NCBI RefSeq assembly: GCF_000350225.1
Contig: NW_005178626.1
Coordinates: 84,113 to 148,112 of the forward strand
Direction: 5' to 3'
DNA length: 64,000 nt
From: Chondrus crispus
Taxonomy: Eukaryota > Rhodophyta > Florideophyceae > Gigartinales > Gigartinaceae
Shown here: in pieces, positions 23,953-35,384 of the stretch
Layout: the number at the start of each line of letters is the position of its first letter
Position numbering within the stretch: the stretch's first letter is position 1
Position numbers and translations under genes: made by a program
Notes under the pieces: generated by a model
The model's database searches: none
Seen by the model: the letters and a program-made list of their open reading frames with translations, nothing else
Told to the model about the DNA's origin: nothing

Positions 23953-26900
23953 CTACCCCACTTGCGCGTGCGTGACTTGCGGCGGCAAGGGTAACTTCTT
24001 CCTTCGGAAATACGTGACGGCCGCACTGCGGGGTAATTGCTCAATGGGCTCCCACGTCGCGTCCTCGGGCGTATAGCCGTACCATTCCACCTTGAGAATC
24101 AAATTACCATTTTGATAATCGTGGTCGACGACCCGGTCGACTACGTATTCCGTGTTCTCCGTTTCCTCTCCTTTCTCTGAACTGTTCCCTTCCCCCTCCT
24201 GAAGATCTTCCAACTCGTCCTCTTCTCTGGACTTTCCGAAATCGCGTAGGTCCGGAGATGTCTCCGCTGTCGGCGCTTGACTAATTAGATTGTCCTGGTC
24301 CCCTGACGTAGGCGCACGGGTGTGAGGACATTCCTCGTCCTCCATTACCTCTCCTTCTTCGTTTAGCTCCGGCGCTCCCAGGAACTGTAGCGCTTGACGT
24401 AGGCCAGTTATCGGCGCGTAGTCCATCGGGGTTGGGGCTAGCTCCACCCTGTCTCGCGATACGCGTTCCTCCTGATCGCCAATGGCAATGACTACCGTAT
24501 GATGATCCGATCTTCTGACCTGATAAGGTCCTGTAGCGACTTGTGCCAGCTTGTGTTTCGGTTCACTAGCTGTGCCCTGCTCCTTCCGGAGGAACACGTA
24601 GGACCCCGGTGGGATCTCATATTGCGGTTTGCAAAGGCGTGCGTCGAAATTTCGCTTGTGCCGGGCTTGTTCCTTCCGCAAACTCCTATCTGCGCCTCGC
24701 ATTAGGCTCTCCAACCACGACTGCCATTTCAGGTAGTATGCTCGTGACGAGCTAAAGTTCTCCAAAGTTGGTTGCGCTTGTAACGCAATGCTTCTCGGCG
24801 CCCGAGCTAACACCAGCTCGAAGGGCGCAATGTTCGTAGTTCGATGAACTTGTGTGTTGTATGCGAACGTCACAGCGTCGCTAAATAAGTCCCAGTCCTT
24901 GGGATTCTCTCCAACATATTTTCGCAACGCGGAAGTCAGCGTGCGGTTAAACCTCTCAACTTGGCCGTTGGCTTGCGGGTGGTACGTAGTCGTGAACACA
25001 TTGCGTGTGCCAAGAATTCGGCATACATTCTGAAAGAACCGGGCCGTGAACTGTGTTCCATTGTCGGACAGCAGCTTGACCGTCGGTCCGTACACGAATA
25101 CCCAATGGTGAACGAAGGCTTGTGCGATGTGCGCAGCTGATATCTTCTTCAACGGTACGGTTCGTACCAGTTTCGAGTATTGATCGCTGATCACGAGAAT
25201 ATACCGATTTTCTCGTTTAGTTGTAATTAGCTCGCCGAAGATGTCGATGGCGACAAACTCCAGCGGAGCTTTGGGCGTGAACAGCTTCATTTCTTTCGTG
25301 TTTCTTCTCAATTTCACCCTTTCCCGCGCACATGCGGCGCAATTCTTCGCGACTGCATAGCAGTCTAGGGCCATCGTAGGCCAATAAAAATATCTTCTCA
25401 AAGTCTTGTAAAGTTTCCTGCCTCCCGGGTGGCCTGCCACTTTTGCGTAGTGTCTCAACCCTAGGACGCGGTCCCTTAACGATTGTGGTATCACCACTTG
25501 TACAAACTCTGCCGCGGTACGGCATAGAGTTCCTTCGAGTTCCTCGGTTTCCATGCTGAATGTTCTCACCTTTCCGGCGTCCATTTCTTCCTTGATGCGG
25601 TTGCAGAAGGGGTCGACGGCTTGGAATTGATCGAGGCGCTCAGGGGCGGTCCTCCCCTCAAGAGCGAGGATGTCGTCTAACGCGTCAAGGCTGTCCTCGT
25701 CCTCCACTGTACCCTCGGCCGGATAAAGCATGGAATTTCGTCGTCGATTTCGTCGATGGTTTCTCCAGCGGTCCGTAATCTTGACAGGGCATCAGCTTGG
25801 CTGTTAGCCTTGCCCTTCTTGTACTTGATTTCGAAATCAAATTCCGAGAGGCGGAGCCTCCATCGGATTAATCTCCCGCTGGGGTCGGTTACGTTCATCA
25901 ACCACCTTAATGAGACATGGTCGGTATGCACAATGAAGTGCTCGCCATATAAATATGGTCTTAGAGTCTGTACGGTCCAAATTACCGCTAGACATTCTTT
26001 TTCTGATACAGAATAGTTTCTCTCGGCTGCGGCTAACGTTCTTGAAAAGAACCCGATGGGTTTACGTTGCGCATCCGGATGCGTTTGAAATAATGCAGCG
26101 CCGATTTGATAGTCGCTTGCATCAGTGTCTACCGAGTAGGGTAGGTCCTTCTTCGGCAGCGCCAACACCGGCGGTGCCAAGATGGCGTCCTTGAGCTTAT
26201 GAAAAGCTTTTTCGCACGGTTCGTCGAATCCATCCAACTGGACCGGTTGTCCCTTCTTCAACAGTTGATTGAGCGGATGCGCGATTTTCGCATAATGCGG
26301 AACGAATCTGCGGTAGACATTACAAAGTCCCAAAAAGCTCCTGAGCTGGGTCTGCGTTTGAGGGTACCTCACTTGTTCCAATGCGACGGTTCGCGCAGCG
26401 TCCACTTCCAATGTACCTGGCCGAACGACATGGCCCAGGTACTTGATCTTTTCGACGAAAAATTCACACTTGCGAAGCTTGAGCTTCACACCTGCCTTCT
26501 CCAATACAGAAAGTATTTCATCCACGTGCACGATGTGCTCCTCCCACGACTTGCTAAAAATTATTATGTCGTCCAGATACACCAAACAGCACTTCCAACG
26601 GAACGGAGAGAGCAGAATATCCATTGCTCTCTGAAACGTCGCTGGCGCGTTAGTTAGCCCGAAGGGCATTCTTGAGAAGCGATACAGTCCTGAGTGACAC
26701 GAAAATGTGGTCTTGTCGCGGTCGCGCTCAGGGATAGGCATCTGCCAATATCCCGAGATCGCGTCCAACGCGGAGAAAACCTTGGTGTCACCAAGCGAGT
26801 CCAGGCACTCATCCATGCGCGGTAAAGGGTACGTGTCCTTTACCGTCACCGCGTTTAACCGACGATAGTCTACGCAAAAGCGCATCGATCCGTCCGGCTT

Positions 26901-28178
26901 CGGCACTAATAAAACGGGCGACGCCCATTCTGACTGCGCCGGTTCGATGACTCCTGCTTCTAACATCTTCTGTACTTCTGCGTCCTCGACCTCCCGAGCC
27001 TTTGGACCGGCTTGGTAGGGAGCTTGTGAATTGGGCCTTGTATCCGGGGCCAGTTCAATCCGGTGGACCGTGGTGTTGATTTCAACGAGGGTCCCATCCC
27101 ACATGCGGGAATACTTTTTCAACATTCGACGGAATCTTTCGCGCAGCCGGTCCGGCACGTGGCTCAGGTCGAGTTCCTCCACGTCGGGCGGGGGAGGCTC
27201 AATTCACCGCTCCGGCTTTGTGGTTGCCGTCGCGGAGAGCCTTTCCTCCCGCTCTCCTTGCTGTTCCTCGCGGTCTTGATCCGACGGTTCGCATCTTGTC
27301 TCGCCCGTAGGCGTCTTGGTGGAATTAGGAAAATTTTCCTTCTTCCTTTCTTGAATTGCGAGAACTTCACCAATGGTGGTTTTGCTCTCGAGCGCGGCTC
27401 TCGGGTGCGGTAATAATTCTGCCACCACTTGGCCTTTTTGCACCCTGACAGGGTACGTCCTAAAATTCGCAACGAGTAAACGGAATGGCCGGTCAGGCTC
27501 AACCTGAACGACACCATTCGTGCACGTCAACCCGTGCCTTTCGTACAACGACGAGTACGGCTGAACCACCACCAAGCCCGCCCTCTTTGAGGTGCATTCC
27601 ACGACGCGTTGCGTCCCTGGCTCGATAGTCGTGGCTCTTGCCACTTTTACCTTAGGGGAAATTCGCTCCACTTTTCCATCATTCTCGTCCTCGCCCGGGA
27701 CGAGATTCTTCTTCCCTTTTCTCGTCGAGAACCGTCTAACTATCGGAACCTCCGAGAAATCCGCCAACTCAACCGTTTTCTTCCTTGGATAAATGGCTTC
27801 CACAAACCGGTCACAGTAGTCCGCGCCTAGAATTAGCGGGACGGCTAGTTTTTCGCATACAATAAACTCGGCTGCGGCCACAAATTTTCCAAGCTTCACA
27901 GGCATTCTAATTGTGCCGAGAGTCCGGAGTGGCCTATTGTTCGCGTCGCCAATGTCTTGGGTCGGTCCGTAGGACACTAGAGATTCCATTCCAGCCGGGA
28001 GTTCCGATTCTCGCACAAGGTTTGGTCCCGCGCCGGTGTCTAATACAGACGACACTCGGCTCATCAATCCGATTGCGGGTCCAATGTCCGCGTAAACTTT
28101 GTAGTTTTTTCGCGCAAGAACCAAAATCTTCTCGGGACACTCCCTTCGCTTAACCCTGTACCAGGGTCTTCGAACTTC
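23953..28178 (-). pseudogene. pol of element 1: protease, RT, RNase H, integrase, chromodomain
   Basis: Protease: Asp-Thr-Gly-Ala-Gly at about 28029-28040. RT: YLDD at 26568-26579. RNase H follows with a TDASDYQ motif. The integrase zinc finger (HxxxH...CxxC) lies in 25300-25480. The integrase core has Asp in FVAIDIFGEL, LLSDNG at about 25060, and Glu in the FNRTL helix region. The C-terminal chromodomain (about 23970-24150) has a VEWYGYTPEDATWEP core. The frame is -1 relative to gag. It is interrupted by TAA (28179-28181, between gag and protease), TGA (27204-27206, between protease and RT) and a frameshift at 25677-25731 between RNase H and integrase. All catalytic motifs look intact, so decay is recent or some breaks are sequence errors. 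Confidence 0.9.
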
Positions 28179-28366
28179 TTACAGCGGATGATCTCGGGCT
28201 CGGCTCAAAATTTTCTTGACTTGAGCTGGCCCTTTGGGCTTATCCACCAATCCAACAACCTCCTCATCGGGGCCTGATTTTTCCCTTAGAGACGGGGAAC
28301 GGGGCTGAGCCCTGGGCACAGTACATCGACCCTGCGCCTCTCGCGACTCATGCGAGATTCCCCTCT

Positions 28367-30672
28367 CTAGTTTTCCTGCCGCTGCGGGATCCTTCTCACA
28401 TCCGACGGCGCGGGCCCCGCGGCGGGCCCTCTGAAGGGTTGGTTCGACCTTGGCGTTGAAGCACTCGGCGTGCTCGCCGTCTGCGAATCGAACCAATTCT
28501 TGACCTTCAGGTAACTCGTCGATGGTATCCCTAACCTCTCCATCCGAGACAACGCCTCATAATTTTCCAAAACTCGGTGCATTTCCCGGAGGGAAAGAAT
28601 GCACGTTGGCGCGGCGTGCCCCTTTTCGTAACAATGATAGCACACCAGTCCGTGCGCCTTGACGGGATACTGCGGCCTAGGCCCTCCACGGGCCGGCGGC
28701 CTTCCTTGACGTTGCGGCCTTCCCATCCAGCCTGGCCTTCGAAACGTCGTACCCTTGTCTTCCATCGGAATGCGCGGCGCCGGCGTGTGGCCGCGCCCCC
28801 GAAACATCATCACGGGATCCGTGGGCTCTGAAAACGACTCCGTCGTGTATGTGGGCGTCGGTAAAGTTGACGACCCGCTTGCCCCGTAGTCCTCGTGTCC
28901 GTAGCCCTCCGATGGCTCAATAAACTCGCCTTCGGTTATCAACGCTCCTTCGTAGTCATTTTCGCTGCTTCCATGCGCACCGCGTTCGTCTGACGCGGAA
29001 ATTGACTCGGCTAAATGGACGGCGGTATGACTTTTGCGACCGGGATAAGAAGCCCTCGGCTTCTTACCCGCCCTGATCGTCGACGGCGTCTGGATCGTGA
29101 CCTTCTTGGTCTTCTTGTCCTTAGCGCGGCTCGCCGAGCCATGCGCCTTCGCGTAATTAACTAGTCTCAAAAACGAAACGTCCCGATTGTCTTGTCGGTA
29201 TTGAGATACCATCGGCTTGATACTCGAATCGAGTCCTTCAATAAACATCGTCATTTGTTCTTCCATCGAATATACGTTTCCACATCGATTGCTCGCGTTC
29301 GTCAGACGGATATAAAATTCCATCTCGTCTTCAGACGGTCTTTGCTGAACTTCTCGCAATGCGAGCACGGCTTGACGGATCGCCTCGTCGGTTGCGAAAC
29401 TCCTCAACAACCACTGTACGGCCTCCGTCCAAACGGATACCTTTCCATGGTGGGACCCGGCCGTCTGAGACACCGAAGTGTACTGTCTCAGGGCGATGCC
29501 GCTTAGAAATTCGGGCAACAAGCGGATCGCTTGCCCCTCGTTCATTTCTTGAGTATCAAACTCTTGAACTAATTTCGCCAAAAAATCCAACACAAGGACC
29601 CCGTCCTCACCTGTGAACGTGTTGTCCTTCTTCACCTTAGGCGGAATATCTCTCCTGATTTTTCGCACGGCGGTCCGCCGGGAATTTGACAAATATGTCT
29701 GCGGGTTCCGCAAGCGGTACGTTCGGTACGAAAGTAATTTCTTGAAGAGGTAGTTGGTCGGATTCAGCTCCTCCAACTCCTCCCATCGCGGCCCGCGTCG
29801 CGTTGCGAAGTCCTCTGGCTCAGCGTCCTTGTCTCTCCGCGAGGCGGACGAAGTGACGCGCCTCGTCTGGAGGAAATTTTCTTGCTTGACGAAATTCCGT
29901 TTCCTTCTTGTGAACGGCGTTCGGAATCGCCCGAATGGTTCGACGAACCGCCGTTACCATCTTCGGAGGGACCAAGCGACTCCGACTGTGAGTCGCGGTT
30001 CTCCGGATCGTCACTGCAGTGACCCTTGCTTGTACGTCGCTTGTCCTTCTTCGACGGCTTCGACTTGGAGCTCCGCTGACGCGCGGGCTTGTCCTTCTTC
30101 GACCGGCGGTCGCCCTCTCTACCCGAAGAGAGCGGCTCGTTGTCCGATCCTTGCGGAGCTTGATCCGAGGCCTGCTCAAGGTCCTTGAGACGCTGCGCGG
30201 CGCGATCGAATCGGTCATCGATGCTGGTCCTAAATTTGCCTAAGGACTCCAAGGCTTGATTCACGTCGCGCCTCGCGTCCTTGATTGAAATTTTCAACGA
30301 AGCTAGCACCTCCGGCCCCAGACCGTCGGTCGCATCACCTCGCTCCTTCTCGACGAGATCCACTCGAGCCGACAGCTCTCCTAAAACGGTGTGGAACTCG
30401 GATGCTTGCAACTCCAGCTGCTTCCGAACGAGGGCTAATTCAGCCTCGAGATTTTTCGTCATCTCTTGGCGAATTTCCTCGCCCATCTTCTCGAACCTGT
30501 AGGATAGGTTATCCTTGTCGATTTCGATCCCCGTCGGGGATTCTTGACCTTCGGGATCCGTGGCCGTATTGGTCTGGCTTCCGGTGCGAGGACTTCGCGG
30601 GATCTTCGACGCCCTTGCCGATCCGCTCCTACTCGCCCCGGGACCGACGTCCCCGGGTGCGCTTGTCGACAT
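28367..30672 (-). pseudogene. gag of element 1, one frameshift
   Basis: ATG at 30672. The N-terminal 302 codons contain a predicted coiled coil (about residues 55-170) and a Lys/Arg/Ser-rich linker. The frame ends at 29764, and the homologous continuation starts in another frame at 29776. In element 2 the same protein is a single 752-codon ORF, so this is a frameshift. The second block has the retrotransposon gag core (about 29550-29100, with WLLRSFATDEAIRQAVLALR and a FIEGLD motif) and a canonical CCHC zinc knuckle CYHCYEKGHAAPTC (C-x2-C-x4-H-x4-C). The stop TAG at 28367-28369 is preceded by GGAAAAC, a weakened version of the element 2 slippery site. Confidence 0.88.
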
Positions 30673-30817
30673 CGCTCGTACAAGCGAACCTACACAAAAA
30701 AAGTTACAAACAAAAAAATAATAAAAGAGACTCCGTTAACCAGGCCACTTTCGTAGTACAACTCCAGATCAAACCTGTCGTAGACGCAATTCTAGGTCGG
30801 GTTTGCTGTAGACGCAA

Positions 30818-30835
30818 TTCTAGGTCGGGAGACCA
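30818..30835 (-). other. tRNA primer-binding site of element 1
   Basis: On the minus strand TGGTCTCCCGACCTAGAA begins four bases inside the 5' LTR. The matching tRNA 3' end would be TTCTAGGTCGGGAGACCA, which parses as CCA, discriminator A, 7-base acceptor strand, 5-base T-stem strand. The same 18 bases occur at the equivalent place in element 2. A partial tandem copy (GACGCAATTCTAGGTCGGG) lies at about 30783-30801. Confidence 0.8.
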
Positions 30836-30839
30836 CTTT

Positions 30840-31877
30840 TGTAGTGCAATGTGCCTGGCAGGCCGTGGACACAGTCCGACGGTCAAACAAAAAGACGAAA
30901 AACAACAACAGCAACAACCACTGCCGATGGCACGCGCTACGGAGCGTTCGAGACTCCCTTTCCCCTTGTGTGGGCTTGCGGCCCACGGTAGCTCAACTCC
31001 GACGGGGGGGTTAAAAGATGCCCGGCCCGGGAGGAAAATGGTGGTAGAGACTTGCGATGACTTGAGCGCTCGGCGAGTGCGGGTTGGGCTTGTCTACATG
31101 TAACCGCGGTTCGCTGGGTTGTAAGGCCAATGCTCGACGAGCGTCTTCAGCGCCTTGGGTATAATTCCAGGTCTTCGACGGGGGTTTGCTCAGCACTACC
31201 CGACGGGATCGTAACCGTGTAGCAGCGCTACTACCGACGTGTTGTCCGATGGCTAAAAACACCCTCACCAGCGCGATCGCAATCGCGATAGGTGGTACCA
31301 ACTTTGTCTTATACAGTAAGACCTTCGACGGAGGCGTCGTTGCAACAGCCTTCCGACAGAACTTGAAACAGTAGCAGCGTTACACAACGTGTTGTCCGAT
31401 GGCTAAAACACCTACACCGGATCGGTCGCAACCAACTCCAGTGGAACGAACACAATTAGGGGAAAAATAGAAATAGAGGTAGAAATGAATAGGGAAATAA
31501 AGGAAAAAGAAAAAGGGAACCCCCGAGCACAAAGGATAACGTAATCTGTGGTAAAAGGGAGCGTCTTGGGAAAGACGGACTTCGACCAAGGCGATATTCA
31601 ACTCTGGCAACTCGGGTTACCTTTACTGACTTGGTGGTCAGAGGGCTAAGGTATATATCGCCCCGCCGGAGTCACTACAGTAGCTCGCGGCGCTAGATCC
31701 TAGATCTAATCTAGTGTCAGCAAAATTAATGCCAACTAATTAACTAAATAAAATTAAATAATTAAAAATTAAAACTGTGCAATTATTCACACGTGTGTCC
31801 CCCAACCCGGACTACTTTTCATATCCAAATATTTTCCTTTCTTTTCACCCCCCTTTTCAGGTGCGTATTGCACTACG
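30840..31877 (-). repeat. 5' LTR of element 1
   Basis: 1038 bp, nearly identical to 16987-18026, ending against the TSD copy ACTAG at 31878-31882. Confidence 0.95.
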
Positions 31878-31882
31878 ACTAG

Positions 31883-33138
31883 GTATATAGGATCATTAAA
31901 GTAGCAAGTACAAAATACTGCTTGTCATCGGCCAGACCTGTAGCAGTTGGATATGTCATCAGATTCCATCGCTGCTGGAAACGTCTTGAAAATAGTCCCA
32001 GTAAAGAATATCTTTGACGACGCCATAATGTTAAATATGTAATTTAAACTTATGTCTCTATAAGGTGGGAAGTAGTGTCTCTGGAACTGTATATGTGGTA
32101 CTCGAGATTGTACTAGACCGTAGAGCATGTTTTCCCACAATTAAGAATGCCCCAACGACAATGGACAGAACGTTGGTGACGTCTGAGAAAGGTCCAGGTA
32201 GATAATATGGAACAGTTCTGAGTACTGTACAGCACCAACAAAATGTATGTATAGGCTATAAACATTTAGAGGTAGGCACAAAATAGACAAGCACGAAAAC
32301 TCAGGTTGAACTAAAGATTTATATTGTTCAACAGAGTTTACCTTTCTGAATCACATGCCTGCTACAGTTGGTAGCGTCGCAGCAGAAGGGGAATATCTTC
32401 AAAGATATGATATGCAGCATTGGTTGTTCGAACGTAAGCATGTGGTTCTAAGACACTGTCATGGGTCACAATGGAAGAGGAATTCAAGAATATTGTTAAT
32501 GTTAAAGCTAAACGTGGTGAGGATTTGACACTATGGTCGATGAGGATTGGGGCTCAGTTGAATCCGAAAGAACTTCTGGATGTGGTTCTACTTGAAACCT
32601 CATCCGAGCAAAGCGCCGCTAGCTCGAAACCCTAAATGAATCTAGAGATGTCAGAAGTATTTTTAATGTTACATGCTTTTGGTAATACGATAGTGAGAAA
32701 GTACTCAGTGAGGAAATGGATCTCGCTAAGAGGCGTAAAAAGTTGAACGGACGTCATTATACAAATAATGCACCAACAACGGTAGACTTACAAACTGCAT
32801 TGCAATTGTTGACAAGTAATACGCCCTTACCTGTCCGTCTGTCATCACAACACAATGTAAACTTGAATCTACCTTGCTGCAGAGCGCTGCAATGGATCCT
32901 GAACACCAGTTTGATTACGTGTGAGTCATATAGAACCATTACTAGCCTACGCGTACCTTTAGACGCACTGAGGAAAACTTTAAATGGAGATCTTACTAGA
33001 GGAGTTCTATCTTTACGCAAACGTAAATTTCTTCAACCCACTAAACGTCCAACTTCTACTGCGGACCGAGACGTTCTCTACAACAGCACTATATGAGATA
33101 TAATGACGACATGATACTTGCGCAGAGATGCAACAGGT
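31883..33138. other. AT-rich stretch, no supported gene
   Basis: From 32470 to 32660 a plus-strand frame opening with an ATG has a WSMRIGAQLNPKELL-type segment that weakly recalls copia gag (UBN2). Stops and low similarity prevent a firm call. The open frame at 32716-33096 has no recognisable domain. Otherwise nothing is seen. Confidence 0.35.
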
Positions 33139-33420
33139 GTCAGTGTAGTGCAATAAGGGGTTGCACAAGGGGGTGAAGGGGAAATAAACTAAGTTGGAAT
33201 GTGAATACCGTAGTCCGGGATTGGGGGACACACGTGTGAATATTTGCACAGTTCTTATTTTAATTATTAATTTTATTTAGTTAATTAGTCAGTATTAATT
33301 TGGTTGACACTTGTTTAGATATAGTATCTAGCGCCGCGAATTACCGTAGTGGCTCGGGCGGGGCGATATATACCTTAGCCCACTGGCCACCAAGTCGGTA
33401 AAGGTAACCCGAGTTGCCGG

Positions 33421-33520
33421 NNNNNNNNNNNNNNNNNNNNNNNNNNNNNNNNNNNNNNNNNNNNNNNNNNNNNNNNNNNNNNNNNNNNNNNNNNNNNNNN
33501 NNNNNNNNNNNNNNNNNNNN
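33421..33520. other. Assembly gap (100 N)
   Basis: Exactly 100 N, the usual placeholder for a scaffold gap of unknown size. It lies inside the solo LTR, a repeat that would be hard to assemble. Confidence 0.99.
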
Positions 33521-33565
33521 GACGGACTTCGACCAAGGCGACAGTCGCCTTGGTCGAAGTCCGTC
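33521..33565. repeat. Perfect 22-bp inverted repeat with one-base spacer abutting the gap
   Basis: 33521-33542 is the exact reverse complement of 33544-33565. Comparison with the element 1 LTRs shows that only the right arm is in the expected orientation. The left arm is an inverted extra copy next to the gap, so it may be an assembly or library artefact. Confidence 0.9.
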
Positions 33566-34344
33566 TCCACCAAGACGCTCCCTTTTACCTAAGCCGCTCG
33601 GGGGTCCCCTTTCTTTTTCCTTCATTTCCCTATCCTAATTTCCCTTAATCTTGAGTTTGTCCCTGCTTGTAGGATTGCGATCCGCAAAGTCACATCATTA
33701 GCCATCGGGCTTCTGCGTTGGTGCACCAGTGGTGCTTTTCTCAGAGTTGGTTCCATCGGAATCTGGTTGCGACCGATCCGGTGTTGGTACTTTTCCGTCG
33801 GGCAGTACGACGGTGTAGCGCTGCTACGTTTTCTTCTTTCCCGACGGGCTACGTTGCGACGTCCCTGTCGAAGACCTTATCAAGGGTATAAGGTATCAAG
33901 GCGCTCCACGAGCATTGGATTTACGACCCAGCCGGTTCGGTCCGCCTAGACACCTCGCACTCGTCGAGCATTTGCCTTTTCAAGTCTTTACCACACCTAT
34001 AATCCCGGGCGGGGCTTTTCTTCCTTTGCCCCCCCTCTCAGGGATTCGAGCTACCGCGGGCCGCAAGCCCGCATAAAGGGAAGGGAGCTCCGAACACTCC
34101 GTGGCATTGCACCGCCTGCTGCTTTGGTTGTTTCGTTTGTTTTTTGTCTTCGGGCCGTGAGGGTCTTCGACCTTGCCCATTGCTTACCAGGCGCATTGCA
34201 CCACAGTCAGCTAGTTGTTAAAAACAAGAAAAAATGAAAAACTCAGTGATCAGGTGAACGGGTGGATACTCACTTTACTCCAGCGACTCAATCGCGAAAA
34301 TGTATGTACTCTACACAGTAGCTAGTCTCGACAGTTTCCTTCCC

Positions 34345-35075
34345 TGTGGTGAACTGGAAGAACTTCTTTGTAGGCCCCCAGGCAGAGCGTGCGCGTTGGG
34401 GGGGCGTGTGTTCCGTTTCGGGAGTCCACCTGTGGGGTATCCGGCACAGGGTCCGGGCGCATAGCGCGAGAGAGAAGCGACGGGAGGTAGAGTTGAAAAT
34501 AGCGCCCAGGAAGTGAGAAGCGGTAGGAGCGGCTCGCGCGTGGTGCTGCTATAGGGAACCGAGGCGCGCGCGCGCAGTAGAGCGGTTGGGATGAGATGGT
34601 ATTTGACAGGCTCGCGCGGTCTAGCAATTTGCTAGTACCGAACGCTTGGCTACAACTCCCTAAATCCAAATACTCAGGATGAGAACCGAAGGCCCCTTTA
34701 CTTAGGGTGGGACGTCGAACATATACTAGTCTATTTCGGAATAATTATTGTGTTAAAATACAGTAATATATAAAAGCTGAATACCAGTCCGCCTATATAG
34801 CTTCTGCCACACCAAATCAAATGTTCCGACAGTACGAACTGTAAAGTGGCATGAAAAGAATTACACGTGGTGAAAGTACAGGGGTGGACGTAGAATATGT
34901 CACGATTACACGTGAAGGAAGAACTTTCAGTACTTGCAAAGGGCTCCGTAGAGCCTACACCTGGGCGGGGCAGGTGGATGGCGTACATGGTTACCCATGG
35001 GGGAACTATTTGAGTAGTGGTGTGTACCTGCGTGCTCAACGCAACGCGATTGATCGGGGGCCGGTCTGCGCTCCA
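34345..35075 (+). repeat. Diverged LTR related to the solo LTR at 52724-53426
   Basis: Collinear similarity to 52724-53426: a GCAGAGCGYGCGCGTT block, GCGCCCAGGAAGTGAG / GAGCCCAGGAGGGGCG, TTTACTTAGGGTSGGACGTCG followed by a TATATACTAG TATA-like box, TTACACGTG repeats, and CAGTACTT...AGGGCTCC. It lies just upstream of, and on the same strand as, the gypsy remnant from 35385, so it may be that element's 5' LTR. Its ends are too eroded to define a TSD. Confidence 0.65.
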
Positions 35076-35384
35076 AATCACTAAGTTCTCTACTACCGCA
35101 CTAGATTTAATCCCTTGGGGACCGTACAGGACTACAACGTTAAACATAAAATAAAGTGTTCATAAATTTGATAATGAACTTAGACAAGTCAGGGACGGTC
35201 TTCAAGTGTACAGTGGCGGACCTCACAGGCCGCATTAGCTCGAGCACTTCACAGATAGAAAATAATTCACATAAATAACACGAGTGACCAAAACCAAATG
35301 CACTATAGTGTAAGGTAAGGTGAACACCAGTATGGCCATTCCAATGTGGAAAAATGGACGTACCGATGAAGTCTTACACGTTCA

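Larger units (their letters stand above)
16987..31877 (-). mobile_element. Full-length chromodomain Ty3/gypsy retrotransposon ('element 1')
   Basis: LTRs at 16987-18026 and 30840-31877 differ by about seven substitutions and one short indel in about 1040 bp by eye. The element is flanked by the perfect 5-bp duplication ACTAG (16982-16986 and 31878-31882). LTR ends are TGTAGTGCAAT / TTGCACTAC(A or G). Coding is on the minus strand: gag (30672-28367), pol in the -1 frame (to 23953), about 4 kb of mostly non-coding DNA, then a long antisense ORF beside the 3' LTR. Lesions: gag frameshift (29764-29776), pol stops at 28179 and 27204, pol frameshift (25677-25731), antisense ORF frameshifts. It is therefore structurally young but not autonomous as assembled. 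Confidence 0.95.
33144..34205 (+). repeat. Solo LTR of the element 1 family, inverted, with assembly gap
   Basis: TGTAGTGCAAT...GCATTGCACCACA, flanked by the perfect duplication GTCAG (33139-33143 and 34206-34210). Reverse-complemented it aligns along its length with the element 1 LTRs: the GGGGGACACACGTGTGAAT block, the region around GACGGACTTCGACCAAGGC, and the end near the ACAGTCCGACGG-type segment. It is clearly more diverged. No internal region remains, so it arose by LTR-LTR recombination. Confidence 0.9.

Noticed and set aside
32716..33096. 126-codon plus-strand frame between the element 1 TSD and the solo LTR
   Set aside because: No recognisable domain; the neighbouring gag-like signal is in another frame and full of stops.
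33328..33638. Open frames running through the N gap
   Set aside because: They are artefacts of reading N as sense codons and lie inside an LTR.
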